Assembly (NCBI GenBank): GCA_001931875.2
Contig: MSJH02000812.1
Location: 62,001-126,000, forward strand
DNA length: 64,000 nucleotides
Source of the DNA: Byssochlamys sp. IMV 00236
Taxonomy: Eukaryota; Ascomycota; Eurotiomycetes; Eurotiales; Thermoascaceae
Reading direction: 5' to 3'
A program made the translations under genes and the position numbers. The notes below the pieces were generated by a model, which searched no databases, was not told the DNA's origin, and saw nothing but the letters and a program-made list of their open reading frames with translations. This document shows, piece by piece, positions 10,021 to 21,478 of this stretch; the first letter of the stretch is position 1; the number at the start of each line of letters is the position of its first letter.

Positions 10021-11297
10021 ATGCATCTGTCTGAGGATTCCGACTACATCCCAGTAGAGATGCAGTGGGATACGCAAGACAGCACCAAGGGCGAGCCGAC
10101 TGAGGACGATTTATCTCAGGATCTCGATAAACTGGGGATCGACAAGGAGAAAGAAGCGACCAGCAACAACATTGAAGCTGAAGGGCAGGATGCGGCATGG
10201 GAAAACCCCGTCTCTCTGGCCGACACGACTATTGATCATGGTGACGAAGTTGCTCGGGAGCTCATCGAGATAGACCCTGAAGGAGACGCTGCCCTTCGTG
10301 TAGAGTCCAAGGACCTTATTGTATCATCAAAGATCCTAAGCATGACATCTACTGTGTTCAATGAAATGATGAGGAAAGATGACACTGAAACCGCTGATTT
10401 GGGCGCACTCCTGATTCTGCGCTTGGAGGGTGATGATCCTAGAGCTTTGACTCTGCTGTGCCAACTTTTGCACTACAGATTCGATGCTGTCGAGTCCCAG
10501 CCGAATCTGGATCTGTTACTGGAGTTTATAAATCTGGCCAACAAATATAAGTGTATACCGTCAGTTCAGCTCCAGGCATCCCACTGGCTTCGTGGTGAGG
10601 CCAAATCCCCGTGGCTTACCCGTGAAGAGACGAAGAAAATGTGCCGTGCGGCATTTCTATTGGGAGATGGAGAAGAATGCCGCAAAATCATGGAGTCTTT
10701 CACAGCAGATGAACTTGAAGAAATGCTGATAGACTCTGATCTTCCTGCGGAACTGATAGGTATGTATCCCAAATCGTATGAATGTGCAACTGCCAGACGG
10801 AAGCTTTACTGCATATGCATCTAAGTTCCTTTTTATGATCATTACCTGACACAGCTACAGTCGAAATATTCTCTCTTCGACGCAGAAATTTCGGGAGCTA
10901 TCTCGCCGCAATCGAGAATGCCATCCTCTATGTGCAGCGGGAGAGTAAAAGGAGGAGATGGTCAAGTCAAAAAATCTGCAGCTCCTGTCGGATGCTCAAG
11001 CCTCGACAAACAAGAGTGTGCGGTTCGTGCAGAGGGCGCGAATTCGAAGAATTCGACTGCACGAGCGCTTCGCAATTAGCCGCATTCATGAAGATCCTCG
11101 TATCGTGTGGTGTATGGCCGTTGAATGAGCGATTTAACGAGGCCACTGCCAAGATCAATGGTATACTTAAAGATGGGACTGATGAGCTTTATAGACAGGG
11201 GAACACCATGCACGATTGTGATTACGGGACGGACTGCGTTGTCCATACGGCCCTATCACGGTTGATACTAGATCTGAGGGCCATACAAGGTGCCTAA
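10021..11297 (+). CDS. BTB/POZ-like protein with C-terminal four-cysteine motif
   Basis: Two exons, 10021-10759 and 10855-11297, join in frame to 393 residues. Residues 1-90 are acidic and probably disordered. Residues about 92-190 resemble the BTB/POZ fold of many fungal proteins: DLIVSSKILSMTSTVFNEMM, then LRLEGDDPRALTLLCQLLH, and a helical part around LLEFINLANKYKC. BTB domains dimerise or recruit cullin-3 ligases, but no kelch, MATH or DNA-binding partner domain follows. In exon 2, ICSSC and VCGSC sit 10 residues apart and look like a small zinc-ribbon or treble-clef site; further Cys/His residues (DCDYGTDC) come near the C-terminus. Function unknown; ubiquitin-adaptor or transcriptional roles are only guesses. 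Confidence 0.72.
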
Positions 11298-11704
11298 GTG
11301 GATGATGCAAGGCGCGAGAAGAAGTCCCTCATATGGCCACGAGCGCGGCAGTATGCTCCTGATAATCGAATATCATTGCTACTAAGGACTTATTTTATTG
11401 ATTCATCCAAAGGAGTAAAAGAGGAAGGAAACTGTAATTGCAAGTAGAACTCCTAACCACAGCCGATATTCGGTACAGTAGTTGGAAGTAGTTAGTTACG
11501 GAGTAGTTGAAACCGTGCACATAGGTACTTGAGCGCACGAGCCTCACCGCCTTCGGAGTTTCCTACCAACGGCCATCTATCTACTCAAGCATACATACAA
11601 CTGCATGAAAACGACAGTATAGCAATACCATCAGTAGAGACAGTGACGATTCCTCTTTCTCTTGTAGCCACATATTTCATCACATATATACAAATCAATC
11701 TCAA
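11298..11704. other. Intergenic spacer
   Basis: About 0.4 kb between the BTB-like gene and the LYR gene, both on the plus strand. It should hold the LYR promoter. Nothing else seen. Confidence 0.45.
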
Positions 11705-12361
11705 ATGCGTTCTTCTCTCCGTCTCCTTGCTGCTATCTCGCGCAGCCAACCATCGAAATCAAAGAAGCCCGCTCTTGGTCTCGAGCATGTAAGTACCTAG
11801 CCACTATGATCGAAATCAAAGTAATTTGATATACTCACAAGATGCTAAATTTTCAAATACAGTTCCTACAAAGACAACGTGTTCTTGCTTTATGGAGGGA
11901 AATCGTCAGAGCTCTGAATCGTAAGTATCATGTTCATTGCCGTCCTTCTTTTTCTTACCCTTCTTCCTATTTCATCCTGGAGTCAACGTTGGATGCGATT
12001 ATTTCCGCGATGAGCTAGCTACTTGTATATCAACTAATTTCAACAACCAGAGGTTCCCAAGTCGCCAACACGCGATGAACTGCGCGCCTACGCACGACAA
12101 GAATTCGAACGAAACAGAAATGTTGAAGATTTGGTAAATCTCAGTTCCTTCCTGGATTGTTCCTTTGTGTATGTGAATTCTTTTCAAGATGCAGGACTGA
12201 CGTGTTTTATGATGAAAAGTCACATATTCGATATTTGGTTTCTGTAAGTTATTCTTCTTCTCTGGGACGTGTGGTTAATGGGATTTGCTTATGATGACTA
12301 GACGGGGAAAGCGGAGTTCGATACCATGAAGAGATATATTGATGAGCAGGCTGCGCGGTAG
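11705..12361 (+). CDS. LYR-motif protein, LYRM2 type
   Basis: Five small exons (11705-11788, 11863-11920, 12051-12133, 12220-12243, 12302-12361) join in frame to 102 residues; exon 4 is only 24 bases. The sequence follows the LYRM2 pattern: FLQRQRVLALWREIVRAL carries the LYR signature in an L-W-R variant, then VPKSPTRDELRAYARQEFERNR and a C-terminal helix. LYR proteins are small mitochondrial matrix proteins that bind acyl carrier protein and assist assembly of respiratory or iron-sulfur complexes; human LYRM2 is linked to complex I. The N-terminal 28 residues are basic and Ser-rich, as in a presequence. The gene is convergent with rcf1, with 300 bases between stop codons. The many introns kept it from appearing as one open frame. 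Confidence 0.85.
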
Positions 12362-12660
12362 GGATTGTCTTCTTGATGAAAGGGGTTGGGGATCTTTCCT
12401 CGGCGGTTGGTTTCTGATTTTGATTGCTGGTTGATGTTCTTCACCCAGGGCTTTTTGGTGCATGATGATTTATAAGAGACCGGACGACCAAAAAAAAAAG
12501 GTCCAACATGAAAATATGGGGGGAATGCTCTTTTTGAAATATTTTTTTTCTTATGCCCGGGAATCAAGGAATATATGTGCAATACAATACATCATAATAA
12601 AGCGGAGATAGACTGATATAAAAATTCGGCCACCTTCCTTATCCTCTTTGCTCGCCCCCC
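12362..12660. other. Short convergent spacer between LYRM2-like and rcf1 genes
   Basis: Just under 300 bases holding the two 3' ends. Homopolymer runs at about 12490-12500 and 12540-12552 may serve 3' processing on either strand. Confidence 0.4.
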
Positions 12661-13429
12661 TCATCTGCCTCCAGAAATCAAAGACCTCACTGCATCCAGC
12701 ACACCTCCACCCTTCTTCTCATCCGAGGACTCAACAGCCGCCCTGTTCGTGTCCTGCGGTGGAGACGCCGGCTGCGGCTGCGCGGACTTCTTCTCAGCTT
12801 CCTTTGCAGCAGCCTCGATGGCCGCATGGCGCTCTCTCCAATCTCTATCCTCCTTGTCTCTGACCTCCAGCTCGCGCAACCACGCATCCCGTTTCTCCTG
12901 CCGCTTGCGTTCATCGAGCACCTTCTCGAACTCCTTCCGCTGTTCACGCTCGGTCTTATAGTACATTCCACCAGCGACGACTGCGAGAAGCGTAAAGAAC
13001 TGGGCGTAGATACGCGCTCGGAACATCCGGTTCATCTCGACGGAATCACGGGCCCTCATCGATTTGTACGCGCGGTAAAGGGCATAACTGGTGGCACCGC
13101 ATCCTATAGGATTATACGAAAAATAAGTCCGAATCCATCAATGATACCACTCTGGAAGTTCCTTTTTATTCCACCCGTTCCGGAATGGCCAGAACCGTAA
13201 GAACCAGGACAAAGAAGTGACCAGACATACCTAGCGGAATAAGAGGCTCTTCCTTAAGACGTCTCTTGAACTTCTGAGCCGATGTCTCCTCCTTGAATTC
13301 CCTAAGAAAAAAGAATCCCCAATCAGCCCTTTTTCCATTCCATCGAACATTTCGGAAGGATTCCGCGAATTCAAGCTATGGGTAAACGTACATCTGGTCA
13401 AACGACGACGGGAGAGGGTTGTCGCTCAT
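12661..13429 (-). CDS. rcf1: Respiratory supercomplex factor 1 (HIG1 domain)
   Basis: Three exons (13429-13392, 13301-13231, 13103-12661) join in frame to 183 residues. The N-terminus [12 protein letters not shown], the HIG1 domain ([22 protein letters not shown], then [11 protein letters not shown]) and the second helix after [10 protein letters not shown] match the fungal Rcf1 family. There are two membrane segments, followed by a long charged coiled region ([16 protein letters not shown]) and a Pro/Gln-rich tail. Rcf1 sits in the mitochondrial inner membrane, associates with cytochrome c oxidase and stabilises III-IV supercomplexes. Length is usual for filamentous fungi. The start in exon 1 is the only ATG giving the conserved N-terminus. 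Confidence 0.93.
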
Positions 13430-14014
13430 CTTGGGTATCGATTACCAGGGTTTCTGGTTTATGTAGGGAGAATATGCGAATTCCAGGTTCAGTTGACCTG
13501 CAGAGGGGCTCAATTGGTAGTAGTTTGACTCCGGTTGAGTCCGTGGAGTCGTGCGGGATTTCGTCGTCGGCGAGGTCCTCAAGCTCCGATGCGCGAACAG
13601 TCGCTCTGCGCTGAAGGGTAAACGCTCAGTATAGAATGGGAGAATTAATGGACAGGCAAATGTCGCTTGCCCTCGTTTCGAGCGGTGATGGTAACTTCAG
13701 TCACGATAAGCAAGCAAATGCCTCTCGGCATGACGTTCGGGCGAGAGACGGATGCCAAGGACTTTGCTGTTTTACAATACGAAAAATACACGACAGAGAC
13801 GGATTTTGCAGGTATGTAGTATTGCCTGATTTTTACATTGTGGACTTGTACATTAACAGTCAATAATTGACAATCGTATAACTACAGATGCTATAGGGCT
13901 AATTGAGTCCTGGTAAATTGGGTTACTCGTGGTCTGGTGATACATTGTTTATAGTATTGACCTGGTATCTCTGTGTACGTAGTACTACGTACTGGGACGT
14001 ATATAGGCGGCTAC
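13430..14014. other. Intergenic spacer
   Basis: About 0.6 kb between the start of rcf1 and the stop of the regulator gene, both on the minus strand, so it holds the rcf1 promoter and the regulator's 3' region. Frames present are short and unconserved. Confidence 0.45.
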
Positions 14015-16193
14015 CTACGAGCTGGAATATGGCGGACCTCGTGTATCGCCGCCCATGAGTTCTGTTATGATATGAAGACGGTCACGGGCATCGCTGACCT
14101 CTTCTTCCCAGAATCGTAGCATATCCATTGCACTCTTCACAGCCTCCTGCCATCCCTCAGGCATAAGATCCTGTGCTTCGCGACTGTGAGATGCTGCAAG
14201 AAGGATTAGGGCGCTCCGTGTGCAGGAACGAAGCATGAGCCACGTGCCATGATGGCGGTGGTTGAAGCCCGGCTGGTTTTTGCGAATTCTGTCTACAGAC
14301 ATCTGCAAGCCTTTCCGCGCGTATTCATCGACGGACGGATCACGTTGACCGTGATTGATCGTTTCCGCCATGAAGGGAAAGTACATCCATTCGTAACAAT
14401 CCAGCAGATGGCCACGGAGGACGAATTTGAGCATGTCATCATCCTTCTCCGGCGTTGCTAATGAAAACATTTGAGGAAGTGAAGCCATCCTAGAATTCTT
14501 GGTAAGCGGATTGCCATCGAGTCAAAGTCAAGAAATTCTGGTACTTACCAGTCAGCCGCCTGCGACTCGAAGGCGGCAGTGGAATCAACCATCTGCTTAA
14601 TGCGGAAGAACCTGCCTTCCTCTTGATTTCTAAACAAGTGATGTAGAATCCGGTTGGCCAACCTTCTTAATGCAATCTCCGCTAGATAATAGTACCAAGC
14701 CCGAGCTGCACCCTGTTCCAGATGCTCAGATGGAGGGCTTGGGAAAGACGTGGGATAAGAAAGATCCTGCAACCCAAAGCCCGGTAGGGACAATTCTATA
14801 CGAACTTCCCTAACCACGTGATGTCAGTTCCTCCTATGTGAGATTAAGGACCTCGTGAACCTACAGTTCCGATTTCAAACACGTCCAGTACATGCTTTCC
14901 TGCGACGCCCGTTCGCGTCTAGCTTCAGGGCTGGTCATTGCCTCAGGGCTCAAAGGCTTCCGTGGAAAGTCGAATCCCTGGGAAGTCGCTGCTGCTTGAA
15001 CAAAAAACCTCCATGCCTTCATTGGCTGCTGAAGAGTCATCAAATATACACCGGCGTAGAAGAAGCACTGTGCCTCGAGCACGCCTCCCTTATGCATAAG
15101 GCAGCCCATTCGTTTTTCTGCTGCCTCAAAGTACGAATTCGCAAGGACAAAGGCTGGCGAAGTTCTCGCCAGAATCGATTTGGCCTCATACCGACCCTGG
15201 AAGGCTTCTGCTATGGAACCAAGGGCGCATAACAAGAGCTTGACAATAAGGATATGTTAAAAAGTCTCTTCCAGACATGATGTGGCAGTGATGAGGCATT
15301 ATCAGTACTTACCACGAGACAGGATGGCGTATCCCAGCCGATTCCGCTCACGCACGCTTGATGGACAAAACGACGGACTAGAGGAACATCTAGAATGGGA
15401 TTTGCGATGTGAACTCGCTCCAGAAAGCTATCGAGCAATCGATTACAGCCTCCTAGATCGAGATTTTCCACGAAGGGACCAGGATCTACCGCCAGGGACC
15501 TGCCGTGCGCGGCTGAAGGATCCGATCGATTGAGTAGAGCTTTCAAGTCCAGACGAGAGTCAAATCTGTTGCGGAAAACTGGCCATGAGAGGACCGTTTC
15601 GATGGTAACCATGCTAAAGTCTGGACCGTAGGACAAGTTGGACACAGGTGATCCATACTCGATGGGAGAAGTCTCCTGCTCGAGCGCTGCGGCTCTGTTC
15701 AACTCCTCTTCCCCCGGTTTGGTGCGTATCAACTGCTCTAGTCGGTCCAGCTTCTCTAGAATCGCCAAACTCGCCGGATCAAACCTGTACGGCGGAGATC
15801 AGCCTTGGTCTCAATGGACGAGAGCCTCTGAAAGGGCCAGCTGCAAGCGTGGGAGATGGCATACGATGACAGATCCGTCGGGCTCGTTATACACTTGGCG
15901 CCTACTTTCTCGCAGAACGAACACGAAGGCTTCTTGTTGTCGCATTTCGTCCGACGGGCTCTGCAGACCTGACAGGCCTTGTTGGCACGCTTGCGAGGAT
16001 AAGCGGCCGTCCCACGTGGAGCAGGGCGTTTCCTCGAGGCCGTCGCATGGCTGCTGCTATTATCATCATTGTGATTCTCCTGGCTGCTGTCCCGTCTTAG
16101 ATCCTCCGGGAGATTCTGCGGGGTTGGCAGCGCACCGAGCGACGGGAACTCGGGCTCCACAGCATGAAGAAGATGCTGCAAAGAATCGTTCAT
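14015..16193 (-). CDS. Zn2Cys6 fungal transcription factor (beside MFS transporter)
   Basis: Five exons (16193-15865, 15784-15313, 15238-14865, 14809-14549, 14489-14015) join in frame to 636 residues. A binuclear zinc cluster has Cys at residues 74, 77, 84, 91, 94 and 101 (spacing 2-6-6-2-6), preceded by basic KRPAPR and PRKRAN. A short coiled stretch (LAILEKLDRLEQLI) after the cluster may dimerise, and the long C-terminal part is helical as in the fungal middle-homology region (YFEAAEKRMG, AQCFFYAGVYLMTLQQP). The frame is open upstream of the chosen ATG, so a further 5' exon is possible. The gene is head-to-head with an MFS sugar-transporter gene 648 bases away, so it may control that transporter; this is inference from position. 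Target sites cannot be fixed from sequence alone. Confidence 0.88.
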
Positions 16194-16841
16194 GAAGCTC
16201 GTCGGATAATTGGGGTCAACGGTAGGGCTGATGAGATCCAACCTCTGGGGAGCATTGGGGAAGGGCGCGGAGTATCGCTCCTGGTCCGTTCGGGGCGAGG
16301 GGGAAGAGAGAGAAAAACCTGGGGGCGATATGGACGAAGGGTCGCACAGGGCTACGGGGGTTGAGTACGCATCCCCAGAGTGTCCAGACCGCAGCTAAAG
16401 GCAACTAATTTTTTAAACAACAGCTGCCCGGTGGTCCGTTCTCGCCTGGGCTTGCCTGGCACCAGCTTAGGCTCTGTAAGTGCCGGGAAGGGAGAAAAAC
16501 TATCACGGAGTATCCGCAGTTCCTGGTTGTGTTCATGTCGCTAGCCTTGGACCCTGCTCCTGGCACCTGTTCCAGATCCCCTGAACTTGATGGAGTGCCA
16601 TGAGTGTGCTCAGAGACTACTACTACTGAATGTCCACTGCGCATTATTAACCATATCACACTCATCTGCTGCGGGCTGCGAAGCTCTCTGTGGAAGTTCC
16701 GACCATCATCCGTGAGGATGGTTACTTCCGCCGTCTACACTTCACTTTGAGGCAGACTGCCCAGGAGCAGGACTATTCCTGTCTTTTGCGCTCTGGAACT
16801 GTGTGAATCTTTCACCAGCGATACGATATCGGCAACTGACG
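16194..16841. other. Divergent promoter region, regulator and MFS transporter
   Basis: A 648-base spacer between two divergent start codons. Short CGG/CCG elements of the kind bound by Zn2Cys6 dimers occur (for example near 16262-16269, 16292 and 16427-16437), but such triplets are common and no clear symmetrical pair stands out. Confidence 0.5.
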
Positions 16842-18695
16842 ATGAGGTTCATTTCGGGGCAGAAGCCCCAAAACGCGATCGTCGAAACGCGCCAGGAGAT
16901 CCCCATCGATCAGCTCTCCGGCAAAGAAGCTGTGGCCGACAATAACGAAGAGGAACGTCAACTGTCGCTCTGGTATGTGCTTCTACATCATAAAGCACTC
17001 GTCTGGTGGTGTTTCTTCTTCGCTGTAAGCGCGATCGGATGGTATGTACTATTCTGCTCTGATCCCTTCTACATTTGCCGGATCAGCGAACGCGTCAACC
17101 GCGTGGCAATTCTGCGCTATCGCTGTTTTTACACGATTCTTGGTTTTATGCAGGGCTGAGGACCGTTCAGGGGCTTCGATGCACAGGTGAATAGCGCCGT
17201 TATCTCGGTGCCCGCATTCCGCACACAGTTCGGTTATCTGCACCATGGCAAGCAGATAATCCCTGCGCCATGGGTGAGCGCGTTCAACATGATCTCCTCC
17301 ATCGGCCAATTCTTTGGCGGCTTCCTCTGCAGCAGCGTCGTGGACCGTATCGGCCGACGGCGGGGGCTAGCGATCGGCATGGTCATCTCGTGTGGAGGCA
17401 TCCTGGGCGAGGTCTTCTCCACTCATCGTGTCGCCTTTCTCGTCAGCAAATGGATTGTAGGCGTCGGTCTTGGCTTCTACTTGACCATCGGCCCGCTGTA
17501 CTGCTCCGAGGTACGATTGTCCCAGCCGGGCTTGTCATGTCAAGCTACTACTATCATCTCCATCTCGTCTATGACTATATAATTGCCCATGGCTGACTGG
17601 ACGTAGGTCTCACCCGTCGTCCTGCGTGGCATTACCACTGCAGGGGTGAATCTGGGCATCGTTGTCGGTCAATTGTTATCGAATGCTGCCATTAGAGGCT
17701 TTGGCTGTCGGGACGATAGTTGGGCCTACCGGGGCCCCTTTGCCATTCAGCTGTTCTTCATTGGTATGTTTCATCATGATGTCCTGACTGGTAAGACAAT
17801 GAGACTGACGGGACGGTACCAAGCTTTCTTTGTTTTTGGTCTTCCGTTCTCTGTAGAATCGCCATGGTATCTGGTGCGTCGCAACGATATCGACGGTGCT
17901 CGCCGCGCATTGCAAAGGCTATATGGCAAAAACACAGATGTCGAGACTAAGCTGAAGGCCATGCTGAGCAGCACTGCTGATGAAGCGACTCTCCAGAAAC
18001 CGAGATGGGTGGACTGTTTTCGTGGCACTGACTGTCTCAGGACCTTCATTTCCATTGGGGTCTTTATCTGCCAGCAACTCAGCGGCATTATCTTCGTTAT
18101 GGGGTTTTCGACGTATCTATTCCAGCTTGCTGGCGTGGCGGTGTACAGCTCTTTTGATTTGGGAATCGGGGTCACTGCCTGCGGCGTGATGGGAACCATT
18201 GTCTCCTGGTTCGTGGTCAACTCCTGTGGGAGGCGAAAAATCTTCCTAGCCGGGATGGTGGGACTTACGGTATGTCTCCTCTTGATCGGAATATTGGATG
18301 TGGTCCCCACGCGGGCAGCGGGTTGGATGCAGGCATCTTTTACGGTCGTCTACGCGCTCATATACCAAGCCACCATTGGATCAGTTGCATTCGTGCTTCT
18401 TGGTGAAGTCTCATCCACGAGACTACGAGCGAAGACTACCGCTCTTGCTACAGCGACACAGTCCGCTTTCGGAATTGCGATGAACGTTGCTGTTCCATAT
18501 ATGGTCAATCCCGATGCGGGGAATATGAATGGGAAGGTAGGGTTTGTCTTTGGGGGTCTGGCGCTGGCATGCACAGTCGTTTCTTACTTCTACATACCGG
18601 AGTTAAAGGGGCGCACCTTCGACGAAATCGATACACTGTTTGTCAACCGTGTTTCGCCGAGAAGGATGGGTCATTATCTGATCAACCACTACTGA
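16842..18695 (+). CDS. MFS sugar transporter
   Basis: Four exons (16842-17041, 17171-17510, 17607-17763, 17824-18695) join in frame to 522 residues. Family features: WGFDAQVN at the end of helix 1, the loop 2-3 signature DRIGRRRG, PESPWYLV-like ESPWYLVRR after helix 6, and the second-half repeat NSCGRRK. About twelve hydrophobic segments are present, with a cytoplasmic N-terminus. This is the sugar porter family, with most likeness to fungal alpha-glucoside/hexose permeases; the substrate is not determined by sequence. The third intron (17764-17823) is 60 bases long and free of stops, so a retained-intron form with 20 extra residues between helices 5 and 6 is possible. It is divergent from a Zn2Cys6 regulator. 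Confidence 0.9.
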
Positions 18696-19107
18696 TTGTA
18701 CTACTTCTTATGACATAGATTCAGGGCCGTGTATCTTTACTACATGGATTTTAATAACTAATCCTCTAAACCAATGAAAGAGTGTGGTTTCCTCAAGAAT
18801 GATCCTGACATATTCTACTGTAGTTAGAACAACAGGAAAAGTGATTGATGCATATAAGATACCGTATACTGGTACACTGATAGTCGCGACCGAAAAAGGA
18901 AATCAGGGCTTTGTGTTAGGGTTGATGACTCAGGATGATCCCCCTCCCGCTTTTCGGCGGCCGTCATTTTTCGTGTAACGATGGCGCTGACGGACAAAAA
19001 AGTTGAGGCCAAGTCTTAAAGAATCGATATTCCTTCCGGCCTCGACCGCGATATCCCATTTCTGTTCTTAGAATTGTGTTTGGTCGTTTCATTTGTTTTT
19101 AGAGATA
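18696..19107. other. Intergenic spacer upstream of ilv1
   Basis: About 0.4 kb between two plus-strand genes. I looked for Gcn4/CpcA-type TGACTCA elements: a TGACTCA occurs at 18926-18932, fitting general amino-acid control of ilv1. No gene seen. Confidence 0.5.
18926..18932 (+). promoter_or_regulatory. Candidate CpcA/Gcn4 site upstream of ilv1
   Basis: The heptamer TGACTCA lies about 175 bases before the threonine deaminase start codon. It equals the consensus bound by Gcn4-type bZIP factors (CpcA in Aspergillus), which activate amino-acid synthesis genes on starvation. Binding is inferred from match and position. Confidence 0.55.
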
Positions 19108-20940
19108 ATGTCTGACGAGTCGTCGACCAATAGCGCTCCAACGCCTGGCACTCCCAAGGTCAGCACTCTATCACTGACCGAATATGCGGCAACCCCAACG
19201 CCTCCCAACGAGCGGAGTGAGCAAGTCCCTTCCGGACTGCATCGAGACTGGCAGATCCCGGAGGCTTTTCTTCTTCCCAATGGATACCCTGATGTGAGAT
19301 CTTGTCGAATCTCCAAGGATTATCTGCGACCAATTCCTAACCGTCTGGATTCATGAGCATAGTATCTCCGTTTGATCCTCACATCCCGCGTCTACGAGGT
19401 TTTGGACGAGACCCCGCTTCAACATGCAGTGAACCTGAGCAACAGGCTTGAATGCAAGGTGCTCTTAAAGCGGGAGGATCTGCTGCCGGTTTTTAGCTTC
19501 AAGCTGCGCGGAGCTTACAACAAAATGGCTCATCTGAGTCCAGAACAGAGATGGAAGGGTGTCATTGCGTGTTCAGCAGGTGAGTCTCATTCTTTCACTG
19601 ATTAAAACCTGCCTGCTAATGTTCCATTTTCTCTAGGTAATCATGCGCAGGGCGTCGCCTACTCCGCTCGCAAATTGAAGATCCCCGCCACTATTGTGAT
19701 GCCGTCCGGTACACCCGCTATCAAGCACCTCAACGTTTCCCGCCTAGGCGGTACTGTGGTGCTTCACGGAAACGACTTTGATGCAGCTAAGGAGGAGGCC
19801 CATCGCTTGGAGAAAGTGCATGATCTCACGAACATTCCTCCCTTTGACGATCCCTATGTTATCGCTGGTCAAGGAACTAGCGGTATGGAGCTGCTACGCC
19901 AGGCCAATTTGCAAAACCTGGAGGCAGTGTTCTGCTGTGTCGGTGGAGGTGGATTGATCGCCGGTGTTGGAGTGTATATTAAGCGCATCGCGCCACATGT
20001 CAAGGTTATCGGAGTCGAGACTTACGATGCCAATGCGATGGCCCAGTCCCTCGAGAAGGGCGAGAGGGTCACACTAAAGGAAGTCGGACTATTCGCCGAC
20101 GGTGCAGCTGTCAAGGCCGTTGGCGGGGAGACCTTCCGTATCTGCCGCGAGGTCGTGGACGAGATCATCCAGGTCAGCACTGATGAAACATGCGCCGCCA
20201 TCAAGGATGCTTTCGAGGATACTCGTTCTATCGTGGAGCCTGCGGGTGCGCTTGCTATTGCAGGTCTGAAGAAATATGTTGCGAAATACCCAAACCCGGA
20301 TCCAAAGCGGGAGTTGGTTGCTATCACTTCAGGCGCCAACATGGACTTCAACAGGCTCAGATTCGTCGCCGAGCGGGCTGCCTTGGGAGAGAGAAAGGAG
20401 GCACTGCTCAGCGTCACCATTCCCGAGTGCCCTGGCGCGTTTGCTAAGTTGATCGAGGTCATTATGCCCCAGGCTGTTACCGCGTTCAGCTACCGTTACG
20501 CCACTGCAGAGTACGCTGATATACTCATGGGTATCTCACTATCTGCTTCGACTAGTAGAACCGACCTGGCCAGTATCGTTGCCGAACTGGCGAAGAACGG
20601 CATGGCCGCCACCGATCTCAGTGACGACGAATTCGCAAAGACTCATCTGCGTTACCTAGTCGGTGGTCGCAGCACCGTTAAGGATGAGCGCCTCTTTATG
20701 TTCCAGTTCCCCGAACGCCCTGGTGCTCTGGCCAAGTTCCTCACCACTCTCCGTCCCCACCAGAACATCTCTCTCTTTCATTACCAGAACTATGGTGGAG
20801 ATGTTGGCAAAGTGTTGGCAGGTATCCAGTGTCCGGACCATGAGAAGACCGAACTGGAGGCCTTCCTCCGTGACCTCGGGTATCCTTTCAGCGAGTGCAC
20901 GGATTCCCCCACCTACCAGAGGTTCTTGCGCGATATCTAG
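19108..20940 (+). CDS. ilv1: Threonine deaminase (threonine ammonia-lyase), biosynthetic
   Basis: Three exons (19108-19293, 19363-19579, 19637-20940) join in frame to 568 residues. The enzyme turns threonine into 2-oxobutanoate and ammonia, the first committed step of isoleucine synthesis, in mitochondria, with PLP as cofactor. Lys109 in [10 protein letters not shown] is the PLP lysine; [13 protein letters not shown] is spliced together across intron 2; VGGGGLIAG is the phosphate-binding loop. Two C-terminal ACT-like regulatory domains follow ([13 protein letters not shown] and [15 protein letters not shown]), as in isoleucine-inhibited biosynthetic enzymes. The N-terminus is Ser/Thr/Pro-rich and a weak mitochondrial presequence. 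A TGACTCA element lies upstream. Splicing was fixed by restoring conserved motifs. Confidence 0.96.
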
Positions 20941-21478
20941 ATCATCTAGAGATCTTCGTCTGTCTGTATTCATACGACTTCACACGACCAGTCCGCTTTT
21001 CAACAAGTATTGTATCTGGCAATGGAATTCAACGGCCGAAGATGTATTCTGCATGTGGAAGATTTGCTTGGCGTTAGGGTTAAAGGGGATTAGTATCTGT
21101 CCTGTAACTATAGAAATTGCATCTTCTTTGACTAGAATTTATAGTGATATGCTCAGTACATAAGGACTCCATTGCCCTGTATTCCTCATGGAATGAAAGA
21201 GTGTGGTGTTGTATATGGTGTAGATCGGGCCAATCACCGTCTCGCGTTGTCGGAACCGGAAGCGCGGCGATACTGAATCGCCGACCAACATTTGCTGCGG
21301 CCCGGAGGCTCCCAAGGTGACCATCTCACGATAATCTGATTGCCGACGCCGTCAGACTATTCTAAAGCCCCTTTCGACAGTGTCTTATCGAGGAGAGACA
21401 TCCAGGGCTATCGGAGCCCTCGTTGGTATAAATTCGACTGCCGATATCACCATAATCGCGTCCAAGACACTCGCCGCA
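20941..21478. other. Intergenic spacer
   Basis: About 0.54 kb holding the 3' region of ilv1 and the promoter of the bL36m gene. No gene seen. Confidence 0.45.

Noticed and set aside
16216..16404. Possible upstream exon of the first Zn2Cys6 regulator
   Set aside because: A frame exists, but the only joining intron would be under 40 bases, shorter than usual, and no conserved residues support it. The ATG at 16193 was kept while noting the uncertainty.
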